A stretch of 7,205 bases of DNA from Anaerolineales bacterium UBA2029 (lineage in GTDB: Bacteria; Chloroflexota; Anaerolineae; Aggregatilineales; Aggregatilineaceae), in contig DDBP01000394.1 in NCBI GenBank assembly GCA_002332795.1, forward strand, positions 1 through 7,205, read 5' to 3'. Below the pieces are notes generated by a model that worked only from the letters and a program-made list of their open reading frames with translations, did no database searches and was not told the origin of the DNA. Shown here in pieces: positions 1 to 6,700 of the stretch (the stretch's first letter is position 1; every line of letters begins with the position of its first letter). The position numbers and the translations under genes are program-made.

Positions 1-77
1 GAGCGCGGCAAAACTGCCTGACACATTTTGCACGCACCCTTACCGCCCCCAGACTCTGCGATTTCAGCCACGCGCGG

Positions 78-83
78 TATACT
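78..83 (+). promoter_or_regulatory. candidate -10 box for the clpC-like gene
   Basis: TATACT, a one-mismatch version of the TATAAT consensus, lies 44 bases before the chosen ATG and stands out in a GC-rich leader. No good TTGACA-like -35 element sits 16-18 bases upstream; the bases there (54-61) are a poor match. I saw no CIRCE (HrcA) or CtsR-type heptad repeats in positions 1-127, so there is no visible sign of the classical heat-shock repressors. The call rests on the hexamer alone. Confidence 0.4.
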
Positions 84-108
84 AGAAGCGCTCGTCTGCG
101 CAATGGTT

Positions 109-118
109 GAGGTGGGGA
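109..118 (+). promoter_or_regulatory. ribosome binding site that sets the clpC start
   Basis: The purine-rich run GAGGTGGGGA precedes the ATG at 128, leaving 9 bases between GGGGA and the start codon. It favours that ATG over the in-frame TTG at 107, which would overlap this site and has no Shine-Dalgarno-like sequence of its own upstream. A further ATG at 103 is in a different frame. Confidence 0.6.
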
Positions 119-127
119 TACAGCAGC

Positions 128-2539
128 ATGCCACAATCGCCCCTGGACATCAGCGAACAGGAAATCCGCAAGCGCTGCGGCCCGCTGCTCGAAGGCGCTA
201 TCCAGGAAGCCACCCGGCTGCGCCACAATTACATCGGGACCGAGCACCTGTTCAACGCCATGACGCGCCTGCCCAACAGCGTCACGGCGCAGTTGCTGGT
301 GGAAGCGGGCCTGGAACCGCGCCTGATCCGCAACCTGATCCGGCGCGAAGTAGGCGCGGGCGACGATGCCGTCAGCGAATGGCCGCCGCTCACGCCACGC
401 GCACACCGGGTGCTGGCCATGGCCGTCTACCTGGCCGACGACGCTGACGAGCGCCAGGTCTCCGAGCCGCACGTGCTCATTGCCATGCTGCAGGAAGGCG
501 AGGGCGTGGCGGCGCGGGTGCTGGCGCGGCAGGGCATTGACCTGTCGGCGTGGATTGAGCGCCTGCTGGTGGAAATAGATAGCGACGCCGACGACTTCGA
601 CGAAGTGCTCTTCGGCGATCTTGACACGTTTCTAGACGACGGCGAGGACGAGGCGCAGCCTGAACCTGGCCGCCGCATGCCCACTCCCCTGCTCGACCGC
701 TACGGGCGCGATCTGACCGAGCAGGCCCGTCAGGGCAAGATCGGCCCGGCCATCGGGCGCGAGATGGAAATCCGCATGGTGGCGCGCACCCTGCGTCGCA
801 GCAAGAAGAACAACCCCTTGCTGCTCGGCGACTCTGGCGTAGGCAAGACCGCGGTGGTCGAAGGGCTGGCCTACGACATCGTGCACGGGCGCGCCCCCAA
901 GTTCCTGCACAACCGGCGCATCATCGGCCTGGAGATCGGGATGCTGGTGGCGGGTACCAGCCTGCGCGGTCAGTTCGAGGAGCGCATCGTCGGCATCGTG
1001 GACGAAGCCAAGAATGCGCCGGATGTGATCCTGTTCATAGACGAGATTCACACCATCGTCGGCGCGGGCGACACCATAGATAGCAACCTGGACGCCGCCA
1101 ACATCCTCAAACCAGCGCTGGCCCGCGGCGAAATCACCTGTATCGGCGCAACGACCTTCGAGGAATACCGCAAGGCCATCGCCAAAGACCCGGCGCTCGA
1201 CCGGCGCTTCCGCACCATTGACATCCGCGAACAGAGCGTCGCCGAAACGCTGGTGGTGGTCGAGCACGTCTATCAGCGCTACGAGGAACATCACAAGGTC
1301 AAAATCCTGCCTGAGGCGCGCGAAGCGGCAGTGCGTCTCTCCGATCGCTATATCCGCGACCGCCGCCTGCCCGACAAGGCGCTCGATCTGCTCGACGAAG
1401 CCTGCGCCCGCCTGGCCATTCAGACCAACAACCCCGACGAGGATACCGAGCGGCTGGTGGTCACCGCGGAGACGGTCACGCAGGTGCTCAGCGAGTGGAC
1501 GGGCATCCCCGTCAGCGAGCTGACCGCCAACGAACGGCAGCGCTTTGCGCAGATGGCCGAGGCGCTCAGCAGGCGCGTCGTCGGTCAGGATCACGCCGTG
1601 CAGACCGTCTCCGACGCGATCAAGACCAACCGCGCTGGCCTGGGCGACCCCAAACGCCCGGTGGGCGTCTTCCTGTTCCTGGGGCCGAGCGGCGTAGGCA
1701 AGACCGAGCTGGCCAAGGCCCTGGCCGAATTCCTGTTCAACGACGAAGACGCGATGATCCGCCTGGACATGTCCGAGTTTCACGACGAGCACACCGTCGC
1801 CCGGTTGATCGGCGCGCCGCCGGGCTACAAGGGCATGGAACAGGGCGGGCAACTCACCGAGGCGCTGCGCCGCCGCCCCTACAGCGTGGTATTGCTGGAC
1901 GAAGTGGAGAAAGCCGCGCCGGAGGTGTTCGATATCTTCCTGCAGGTGTTCGACGAAGGCCGCCTGACCGATGCGCAGGGCGCAACCATTGACGCCCGTC
2001 ACGCCGTATGGATCATGACCAGCAACATCGGCACCGGTGAAGTTGGCAAGGGGCTGGGCTTCACCGCGCAGCCGGACCAACTGCCCGACTACGACTTTCA
2101 CCTGAAGAAGCACTTCCGGCCAGAATTCCTCAACCGGCTGGACGAAGTGGTGATCTTCAAGCCGCTCTCGCGCGAAACCCTGGAAGCCATTCTCGACCTG
2201 CAACTCAAACAGGTCGCCGAACGCCTGGCCGAACAGAAACTCACCCTGACCTTCGACCAGAGCGCGCGGGAACTGCTGCTGCGCGAAGGCTACGACCCGG
2301 CCTATGGCGCGCGTCCCCTGCGCCGCGCCATTCAGCGCCTGCTGACGCGCCCGCTGAGCAACGCCATCCTGGACGAAACGTTCCACCCTGGTGACACGGT
2401 CTACGTCGAGGCGCAGGGCGACACGCTCGTGCTCAAGCGAGCGGACGCTGGGCAAGGCGAGGCCACAGCCTCCGCGCGAGCGGAAGGGCGCGAGCCAGGG
2501 CGAAGTGAGCCGTCGGCGGCAGCGGGGCAGGCGGAGTAG
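128..2539 (+). CDS. clpC: ClpC/ClpA-type AAA+ unfoldase lacking the middle domain
   Basis: This is an Hsp100 ATPase expected to unfold cytoplasmic proteins and thread them into ClpP. Residues 1-145 form the Clp N domain (two repeats, with YIGTEH at 35-40 and SEPHVLIAML at 112-121), followed by a very acidic linker at 149-180. D1 has Walker A GDSGVGKT (234-241), Walker B ILFIDE (301-306), sensor GATT (340-343) and arginines 359/360. D2 has Walker A GPSGVGKT (519-526), Walker B VVLLDE (587-592), sensor N633, arginine-finger region FRPEFLNR (663-670) and sensor-2 GARPLRR (727-733). LGF at 643-645 sits where ClpC and ClpA carry their ClpP-docking loop. Only a short linker joins D1 to D2, so the coiled-coil UVR middle domain of classical ClpC is absent. 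At 803 residues it is of ordinary length because it also carries a low-complexity tail (771-803). Pore-loop residues are atypical. ClpA is the nearest alternative name, but WTGIPV (457-462) and the N domain look ClpC-like. Confidence 0.93.
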   Translation: MPQSPLDISEQEIRKRCGPLLEGAIQEATRLRHNYIGTEHLFNAMTRLPNSVTAQLLVEAGLEPRLIRNLIRREVGAGDDAVSEWPPLTPRAHRVLAMAVYLADDADERQVSEPHVLIAMLQEGEGVAARVLARQGIDLSAWIERLLVEIDSDADDFDEVLFGDLDTFLDDGEDEAQPEPGRRMPTPLLDRYGRDLTEQARQGKIGPAIGREMEIRMVARTLRRSKKNNPLLLGDSGVGKTAVVEGLAYDIVHGRAPKFLHNRRIIGLEIGMLVAGTSLRGQFEERIVGIVDEAKNAPDVILFIDEIHTIVGAGDTIDSNLDAANILKPALARGEITCIGATTFEEYRKAIAKDPALDRRFRTIDIREQSVAETLVVVEHVYQRYEEHHKVKILPEAREAAVRLSDRYIRDRRLPDKALDLLDEACARLAIQTNNPDEDTERLVVTAETVTQVLSEWTGIPVSELTANERQRFAQMAEALSRRVVGQDHAVQTVSDAIKTNRAGLGDPKRPVGVFLFLGPSGVGKTELAKALAEFLFNDEDAMIRLDMSEFHDEHTVARLIGAPPGYKGMEQGGQLTEALRRRPYSVVLLDEVEKAAPEVFDIFLQVFDEGRLTDAQGATIDARHAVWIMTSNIGTGEVGKGLGFTAQPDQLPDYDFHLKKHFRPEFLNRLDEVVIFKPLSRETLEAILDLQLKQVAERLAEQKLTLTFDQSARELLLREGYDPAYGARPLRRAIQRLLTRPLSNAILDETFHPGDTVYVEAQGDTLVLKRADAGQGEATASARAEGREPGRSEPSAAAGQAE

Positions 2540-2665
2540 AGTGCATTCGCGTCCGGAGCAATGGTTTTGAACCGCAGAACGTCAAGAACTCCGTGCCCTT
2601 CTCTGTGTTCTGGGGGGAACTCTGCCCCCAGGCCCGAATGCATCTGACCGCGCCCTGTCCCCGCG
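2540..2665. other. convergent intergenic region with a repeat-like stretch
   Basis: These 126 non-coding bases separate the 3' ends of the clpC-like gene and the GH43/CBM42 gene. Read on the minus strand, about 2566-2610 contains phrases such as ACACAGAGAAGGGCACGGAG and GCGGTTCAAAA. These resemble degenerate repeats (CACAGAG, CACGGAG, GAACCGC-type units) that I recall from intergenic regions of many environmental bacteria. That resemblance is from memory and was not tested by a search. An 8-base inverted pair, TGCATTCG at 2542-2549 and CGAATGCA at 2635-2642, brackets most of the stretch. No coding frame here is convincing. Confidence 0.4.
2610..2631. terminator. possible bidirectional terminator hairpin
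   Basis: CTGGGGG (2610-2616) pairs perfectly with CCCCCAG (2625-2631) around an 8-base loop. The hairpin lies between two converging genes, 70 bases after the plus-strand stop and 34 bases after the minus-strand stop, where a shared terminator would be expected. Neither strand has a T-run after the stem, so it is not a canonical intrinsic terminator. It could only be a pausing or RNA 3'-end stabilising structure. Confidence 0.4.
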
Positions 2666-4180
2666 CTATAGCTCTTGCGCAAAAGTAGCGTCGGCAGCGT
2701 CTTCCTCGGTGACTATCGGCGTCAGGAGCAGCACCCCACCCTGTCCCCGCAAGAACTGCCCGCCGAGAGAGTAGGACTCGAACGAGATCAGGGCGCTGTC
2801 CGCCAGCCCTGGGCGTATCCACCACGTCGCCTCTGCCGCGAAGGCATCTGAGCCATCGTTCGCCTCCAGCCAGATCGCGCCGTCACGATGCCGCAGGTAG
2901 CTGCCTGGACGATCCACCGCCTCCAGGGAAACAGCCTGCGGATCGGCCAGCCCCGGCACTATCCTGAACTGCGAAGCGGCCACCCTGCTGATGTCGTCGG
3001 CCAGTATGGCCCGCTCTTCCTCATGATAGATGTATGGTGCTTCCTGACCATACAGCCGGAAACGCGCAGGCAACGGGCCATCGGGGACGGGGATACCGAA
3101 GATGGGCGTGCCGTCGGCGCTCCAGTAGAGCTTCTGCACGCGCGTATGGCGGTTGGGATCGTACAGCGGATCGCCTTTGATGTCTTCGTAGTTCCGCGCG
3201 TGATACACCAGGATGTCATCGCCTTCTGGCGACACGGTGAACGAGTTGTGCCCTGGCCCGTACTGGCCTGTCACGGGGTTGGTCTGGAACACCGGCTCCG
3301 GCGATTTGCTCCACGAAGCGGGATCGAGCAGATCGCTGTCGGCAGAAGCGGTCAACAGGCCCATGGCGTAGCTGGCATCGGTCGCGCTGGCCGAGTAGGT
3401 GATGAACACCTTGCCATGGCGGATGAGCACCGCCGGCCCTTCGTTGACCCAGAAACCCCGTCGCTCCCAATCGTAACTGGGCTTGGAGAGCAGCACCTGC
3501 TTGCCGGAGATCGTCCAGGGATTGCTCATGGCCGCAATATACAGGTTGCTGTTGCCGAAAATCCTGGGGTCGCGCTGTGCCCAGACCAGATAGCGCGTCC
3601 CCTGGTGCTCGAAAGTGGTAGCATCCAGCGAGAATGACTCCCAGTTGGTCTTGATCTGCCCTCTTTCTACCCATGCCCCTTCCAACGGGTTGGCCGACTC
3701 ATTCTCCAACACGTAGATACGGTGATCGAAGGGAGCATCCTCCCGCGCCGCGGCGAAGTAGATGTACCACTTACCGTCAATGTAGTGAATCTCCGGTGCC
3801 CAAATGTGCTTGCTCATGATCCCGCGCGGGCGCTTTTCCCACACGACCACTGGCGTAGCCGTGCTGAGGCCTTGCAACGTGCTCGCCCGCCGTACCTCGA
3901 TCCGGTCATATTCCGGCACGGACGCCGTGAAGTAGTAGTAACCGTCCGCGTGCCGGTAAATCCAGGGATCGGCCCGCTGCGGGATGAGCGGGTTGACGAT
4001 GCGCTCAGTGCTGGAAGCGACAGGCACGGTTTCTCCTCCTCTGTCTGGCGAAAGGGCGGCCTGGCCGTGCGTGATCGTGTGCGGCGCACCGGCCAGGATG
4101 ATCCCCAGGACAGCGAACATGGCCGCCCAAACATACTGTCTGCGGCATCGCAGTGCCACACGCCAACCGGTCGGTTTCAT
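2666..4180 (-). CDS. GH43 exo-alpha-1,5-L-arabinofuranosidase with CBM42 (AbfB) domain
   Basis: A secreted glycoside hydrolase predicted to release arabinose from arabinan or arabinoxylan side chains by inversion. Residues 1-40 look like a Sec signal or membrane anchor: arginines up to R14, a hydrophobic core at about 17-31, and no lipobox cysteine. The five-bladed GH43 domain (about 61-370) shows the expected catalytic triad: general base D71 (QRADPW), pKa-modulating D186 (SLDATTF) and general acid E247 (VNEGPA). H311 in GPGHNS is the usual central-cavity histidine. The sequence style (NPLIPQRADPWIYRH, VPEYDRIEVRRA) recalls the exo-1,5-arabinofuranosidase group typified by Streptomyces SaAraf43A, which also carries a CBM42. 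Residues about 373-504 are an AbfB beta-trefoil with three repeats (YIYH 383-386, YLRH 428-431, FLRG 476-479) and two copies of PGLAD. The start is supported by AAGGA 9 bases upstream. It is the last gene of the operon, 17 bases after the previous stop. The precise bond specificity is inferred. Confidence 0.9.
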   Translation of the reverse strand: MKPTGWRVALRCRRQYVWAAMFAVLGIILAGAPHTITHGQAALSPDRGGETVPVASSTERIVNPLIPQRADPWIYRHADGYYYFTASVPEYDRIEVRRASTLQGLSTATPVVVWEKRPRGIMSKHIWAPEIHYIDGKWYIYFAAAREDAPFDHRIYVLENESANPLEGAWVERGQIKTNWESFSLDATTFEHQGTRYLVWAQRDPRIFGNSNLYIAAMSNPWTISGKQVLLSKPSYDWERRGFWVNEGPAVLIRHGKVFITYSASATDASYAMGLLTASADSDLLDPASWSKSPEPVFQTNPVTGQYGPGHNSFTVSPEGDDILVYHARNYEDIKGDPLYDPNRHTRVQKLYWSADGTPIFGIPVPDGPLPARFRLYGQEAPYIYHEEERAILADDISRVAASQFRIVPGLADPQAVSLEAVDRPGSYLRHRDGAIWLEANDGSDAFAAEATWWIRPGLADSALISFESYSLGGQFLRGQGGVLLLTPIVTEEDAADATFAQEL

Positions 4181-4197
4181 ATCCTGTCTTCCTTATG

Positions 4198-5262
4198 TTA
4201 TGTCGGCGTGCCGACCGACGGCCAGCCCTCAGCGTCCCACACCAGTGGGGCAATGCGCAACGTGGGCATGCCAGCGGCCTGCGCGTCGTAGGCGTGATAG
4301 ACCAGCTTGTCTCCGTCGGCCTCCTGCAACACGGCATTGTGCCCTGGGCCGCGCCAACGGCTATCTCCCTGCAACACCAGCGTCCCGCCGCCGCGCATCA
4401 TATCCCTGCCGTCGCGATCGTAGTACGGGCCGGTGACCTGCTCCGCTCGCCCCACCATGATCTTGTAGGTGCTGCGCGTGCTCTGACAGCAAAAGTCAAA
4501 CGAGACGAACAGGTAATAATAGCCCGCGTGCCGTATGATGAAAGGAGCTTCGATCGCCCCCGATGAATCCGGTACCAGTTCGCGGCTGGCCAGGGCGTAG
4601 AGGCGCGTATCATCACTGGCGGGCTTGCCAGTTCGCGGGTCAATCCGCCGCATCTTGATCCCCGACCAGAAGCTGCCGAAGGCCAGCCAGGGCTGCCCCT
4701 CCTCGTCGAGCACCAGGTTGGGATCAATGGCGTTCCAGTTATCGGACGGGTACGACTCGATGACCTTGCCCTGATCTACCCAGCCGAAGTCGGGCGAAGT
4801 GCGGTCGAGCGTAAGCGTCGTCGCCAAGCCGATGCACGAGCGGTTGCTGCCGAAAGTCGAGACCGAATAGTAGAGGTGATACCTGCCGTTGAAGTAAGAG
4901 ATATCCGGTGCCCACAGGCTATCTGCCCGCGGGATTTCCGCGCGTGCCCAGTCCGGTATGGTGCTGAAGACCTCACCGTTCATCTCCCAATTCAGCAGGT
5001 CGCGGGAAGTGCGCCACCAGAGATGCGGCCCGGTGCTGAACACATGATAGACCTCGCCCTCTTTGATGATGCACGGGTCGTGAACCTGTCGGATGGCACC
5101 CGAAAGCGGGTAACCGACCGGCGATGGAGCAGGCGTAGGCGATGGGCCAGGCGTGCCCCCCAAAGAGGCCATTCCCATCACATCCAGGTCGTGCAGCAGC
5201 GGGTTAAAGAGCATCCCCGCTCCGGCGAGCAGCCCTCCAGTCAGGAACCTGCGCCGATTCAT
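4198..5262 (-). CDS. abnA: GH43 endo-1,5-alpha-L-arabinanase with Tat-type signal
   Basis: Predicted to cleave internal alpha-1,5 linkages of the arabinan backbone outside the cytoplasm. The N terminus NRRRFLTGG is a twin-arginine motif, followed by a weakly hydrophobic stretch to about residue 30. A Pro/Thr/Ser linker (GTPGPSPTPAPSP, 36-48) then leads into the catalytic domain, so the folded enzyme is probably exported by Tat and held away from the surface on a short stalk. The GH43 domain (about 55-348) has base D62 (HDPCII), pKa modulator D180 (NAIDPN) and acid E238 (GAIEAP). H308 in GPGHNA is the central histidine. FDFCCQ (256-260 region) and WAPDISYFNGRYHLYYS-type sequence are hallmarks of the endo-arabinanase branch. 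Length 354 fits a single-domain enzyme plus signal. GGAGA lies 8 bases before the ATG. The gene starts 44 bases after the binding-protein stop and is followed 17 bases later by the CBM42 enzyme. The symbol is by family analogy to Bacillus abnA. Confidence 0.9.
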   Translation of the reverse strand: MNRRRFLTGGLLAGAGMLFNPLLHDLDVMGMASLGGTPGPSPTPAPSPVGYPLSGAIRQVHDPCIIKEGEVYHVFSTGPHLWWRTSRDLLNWEMNGEVFSTIPDWARAEIPRADSLWAPDISYFNGRYHLYYSVSTFGSNRSCIGLATTLTLDRTSPDFGWVDQGKVIESYPSDNWNAIDPNLVLDEEGQPWLAFGSFWSGIKMRRIDPRTGKPASDDTRLYALASRELVPDSSGAIEAPFIIRHAGYYYLFVSFDFCCQSTRSTYKIMVGRAEQVTGPYYDRDGRDMMRGGGTLVLQGDSRWRGPGHNAVLQEADGDKLVYHAYDAQAAGMPTLRIAPLVWDAEGWPSVGTPT

Positions 5263-5306
5263 CGCACCTCTCTCCGAAACACTCTGCCTGCGCTCTGCCC
5301 TTGCTT

Positions 5307-6683
5307 CTATTGGGTACCGGCCTCCTGCAGGATGCGGCTCTGAAACTCCGCGATGTTATCCACGACCTTCTGGGCCGGGTCAGTGCGCTCGATGACGAAG
5401 TTGTGCAGTTGTTTCTGCGCGATTGCCAGCAGCTCAGCATACTGCGGCACATTCCAGAAGTCTTTGATATGGTCAAGCGATTCGGCGTAGGCCGCATTGA
5501 GCGGGGAAGCGCTCAGGAATTCTTCGGATTCCACCACGTTCTTATTGCACGTGCTGCCGGTGAGCGCAGCCCATTCCGCCTGCACGTCGTCCTGAGCCAG
5601 CCAGCGCAGGAAGTCCAGCGCGGCAGCCTGGCGTTCGGGGCTGATGAAAGACACCACGCTGATCCCCTGCCCACCCAACACAGCGTAGCGATTGCCATCT
5701 GCGCCGCGCGGATTGGCGAAGAAGCCAGTTACATCGGCATAGGGGTTGAGCGCCGGGTCGCGGAAGAGGGGCGCAAAGCCGAAGTTCAGCATTCCCAGCG
5801 CGATAAGTCCTTTGGAATAGGTCGTCAACACGGTCTCGTAGTCAGCGTCCGCCGCGCCGAGCGCCGTACAGCAGCGATACAGGTCCTGGTAGTACTGCGC
5901 CGCCTCAGCCGCGGCGGGTGTGTTGGTCACGCCGATGATGTTGCCCTCGGCATCGTGCCAATCTGCACCAAAGCTAAAGAAGACCGACTGAAATCCCGCC
6001 GTGATGATGCCTGGAGTCAGGCTCTGATAGTCCATCGCTGTGTACAGGCCAATGCCCATGATGCCATCCATCGGCTTGGTGAGGAATTCGACGATCTCTT
6101 TGAGCTGATCGAAGTTCTCCGGCACTCCCAGCGGGTAGTCGTGCTTCCTGGCGAAGGATGAGATTTTCTTGGGGTCTTCCAGCAGATCGCGCCGATAGGC
6201 GTAGCCGAACAGATTGCCGCTGAGCGGATAGGCCCAGTATTTGCCGCTACCGGCAGGGTATTCGGCGAAACTCGCCAGCGTGGAGGGTACCAGGGAGGCA
6301 GCGATCCCCTGGTCTGTCAGCCAATCCGTCAGGTCCAGGTAGTAACCTGCCTGCGCCCCCTTGCCCAGCCACATGCTCTCGCCAACCACCATATCATAGG
6401 CCGTACCTTGCCCCTCCATCTCCGCGAAGAAGGTCTGCGGGAATATATCCCACGGCTCCTGGATCACGCTGACTTTGATACCGGTCTCCTCGGTATAGCG
6501 TGCGGCCAGACTCTGCAGCGCATCTGCGGGCGGCCACTTGGCCCACAGGATGGTCAGTTCCGTCACCGCCGCCGGCTGGACTGAGTGCGTGCCAGCCCTG
6601 GCGTCGGCTGGTACGGCAGCAGCCAGCGCGTTTCCGGAGACAGTCAATCCGACGAGCACCATCAAAATCAGTAACTTCTTCAT
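5307..6683 (-). CDS. ABC transporter extracellular sugar-binding protein
   Basis: A family-1 extracellular solute-binding protein (UgpB/MalE-like, 458 residues). Given its neighbours it probably binds arabinose or arabino-oligosaccharides, by analogy with AbnE of Geobacillus arabinan clusters. Residues 1-21 are a clear Sec signal: MKKLL, a hydrophobic core, and ALA followed by alanines as a plausible cleavage point near 21-23. No cysteine follows the core, so there is no lipoprotein box. The mature domain begins with TELTILWAKWPPADALQSLA and TEETGIKVSV (65-74), the usual first beta-alpha-beta unit. Trp47, Trp50, Trp78 and Trp105 are candidates for stacking on sugar. AYPLSGN (151-157) and the hinge-region segment near 195-215 also fit the family. 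The start has GGGAGA 9 bases upstream. The gene lies 17 bases after the GH51 stop and 44 before the endo-arabinanase, which suggests cotranscription. No permease or ATPase subunit lies in the window. Ligand identity is inferred from context only. Confidence 0.9.
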   Translation of the reverse strand: MKKLLILMVLVGLTVSGNALAAAVPADARAGTHSVQPAAVTELTILWAKWPPADALQSLAARYTEETGIKVSVIQEPWDIFPQTFFAEMEGQGTAYDMVVGESMWLGKGAQAGYYLDLTDWLTDQGIAASLVPSTLASFAEYPAGSGKYWAYPLSGNLFGYAYRRDLLEDPKKISSFARKHDYPLGVPENFDQLKEIVEFLTKPMDGIMGIGLYTAMDYQSLTPGIITAGFQSVFFSFGADWHDAEGNIIGVTNTPAAAEAAQYYQDLYRCCTALGAADADYETVLTTYSKGLIALGMLNFGFAPLFRDPALNPYADVTGFFANPRGADGNRYAVLGGQGISVVSFISPERQAAALDFLRWLAQDDVQAEWAALTGSTCNKNVVESEEFLSASPLNAAYAESLDHIKDFWNVPQYAELLAIAQKQLHNFVIERTDPAQKVVDNIAEFQSRILQEAGTQ

Positions 6684-6700
6684 GACTCAAAATCTCCCTT

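Noticed and set aside
7..18. GGCA-AAAC-TGCC hairpin as a terminator of an upstream gene
   Set aside because: The stem is only 4 bp with no T-run, so it is expected by chance.
28..33. TTGCAC as a -35 box for the TATACT at 78-83
   Set aside because: The spacing would be 44 bases, far from the usual 16-18.
28..447. Plus-strand open frame overlapping the start of clpC, including an ATG at 103
   Set aside because: The product is Arg/Pro/Ala-rich without a domain, and the overlapped frame encodes a convincing Clp N domain.
632..2455. A 607-codon open frame antisense to the clpC-like gene
   Set aside because: It lies wholly inside a gene with clear conserved motifs. Its translation has no recognisable domain and the biased composition expected from reading a GC-rich gene backwards. 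No ribosome binding site is evident.
2888..3637. Plus-strand open frame opposite the GH43/CBM42 gene
   Set aside because: It is antisense to catalytic and CBM-coding sequence and shows no family resemblance. The same applies to the open frames at 3722-4291 and 5301-6161.
5263..5306. The 44-base gap between the binding protein and the endo-arabinanase as an internal terminator or promoter
   Set aside because: It holds a ribosome binding site and a repeated GGCAGAG word, but no stable hairpin with a T-run and no recognisable promoter boxes.
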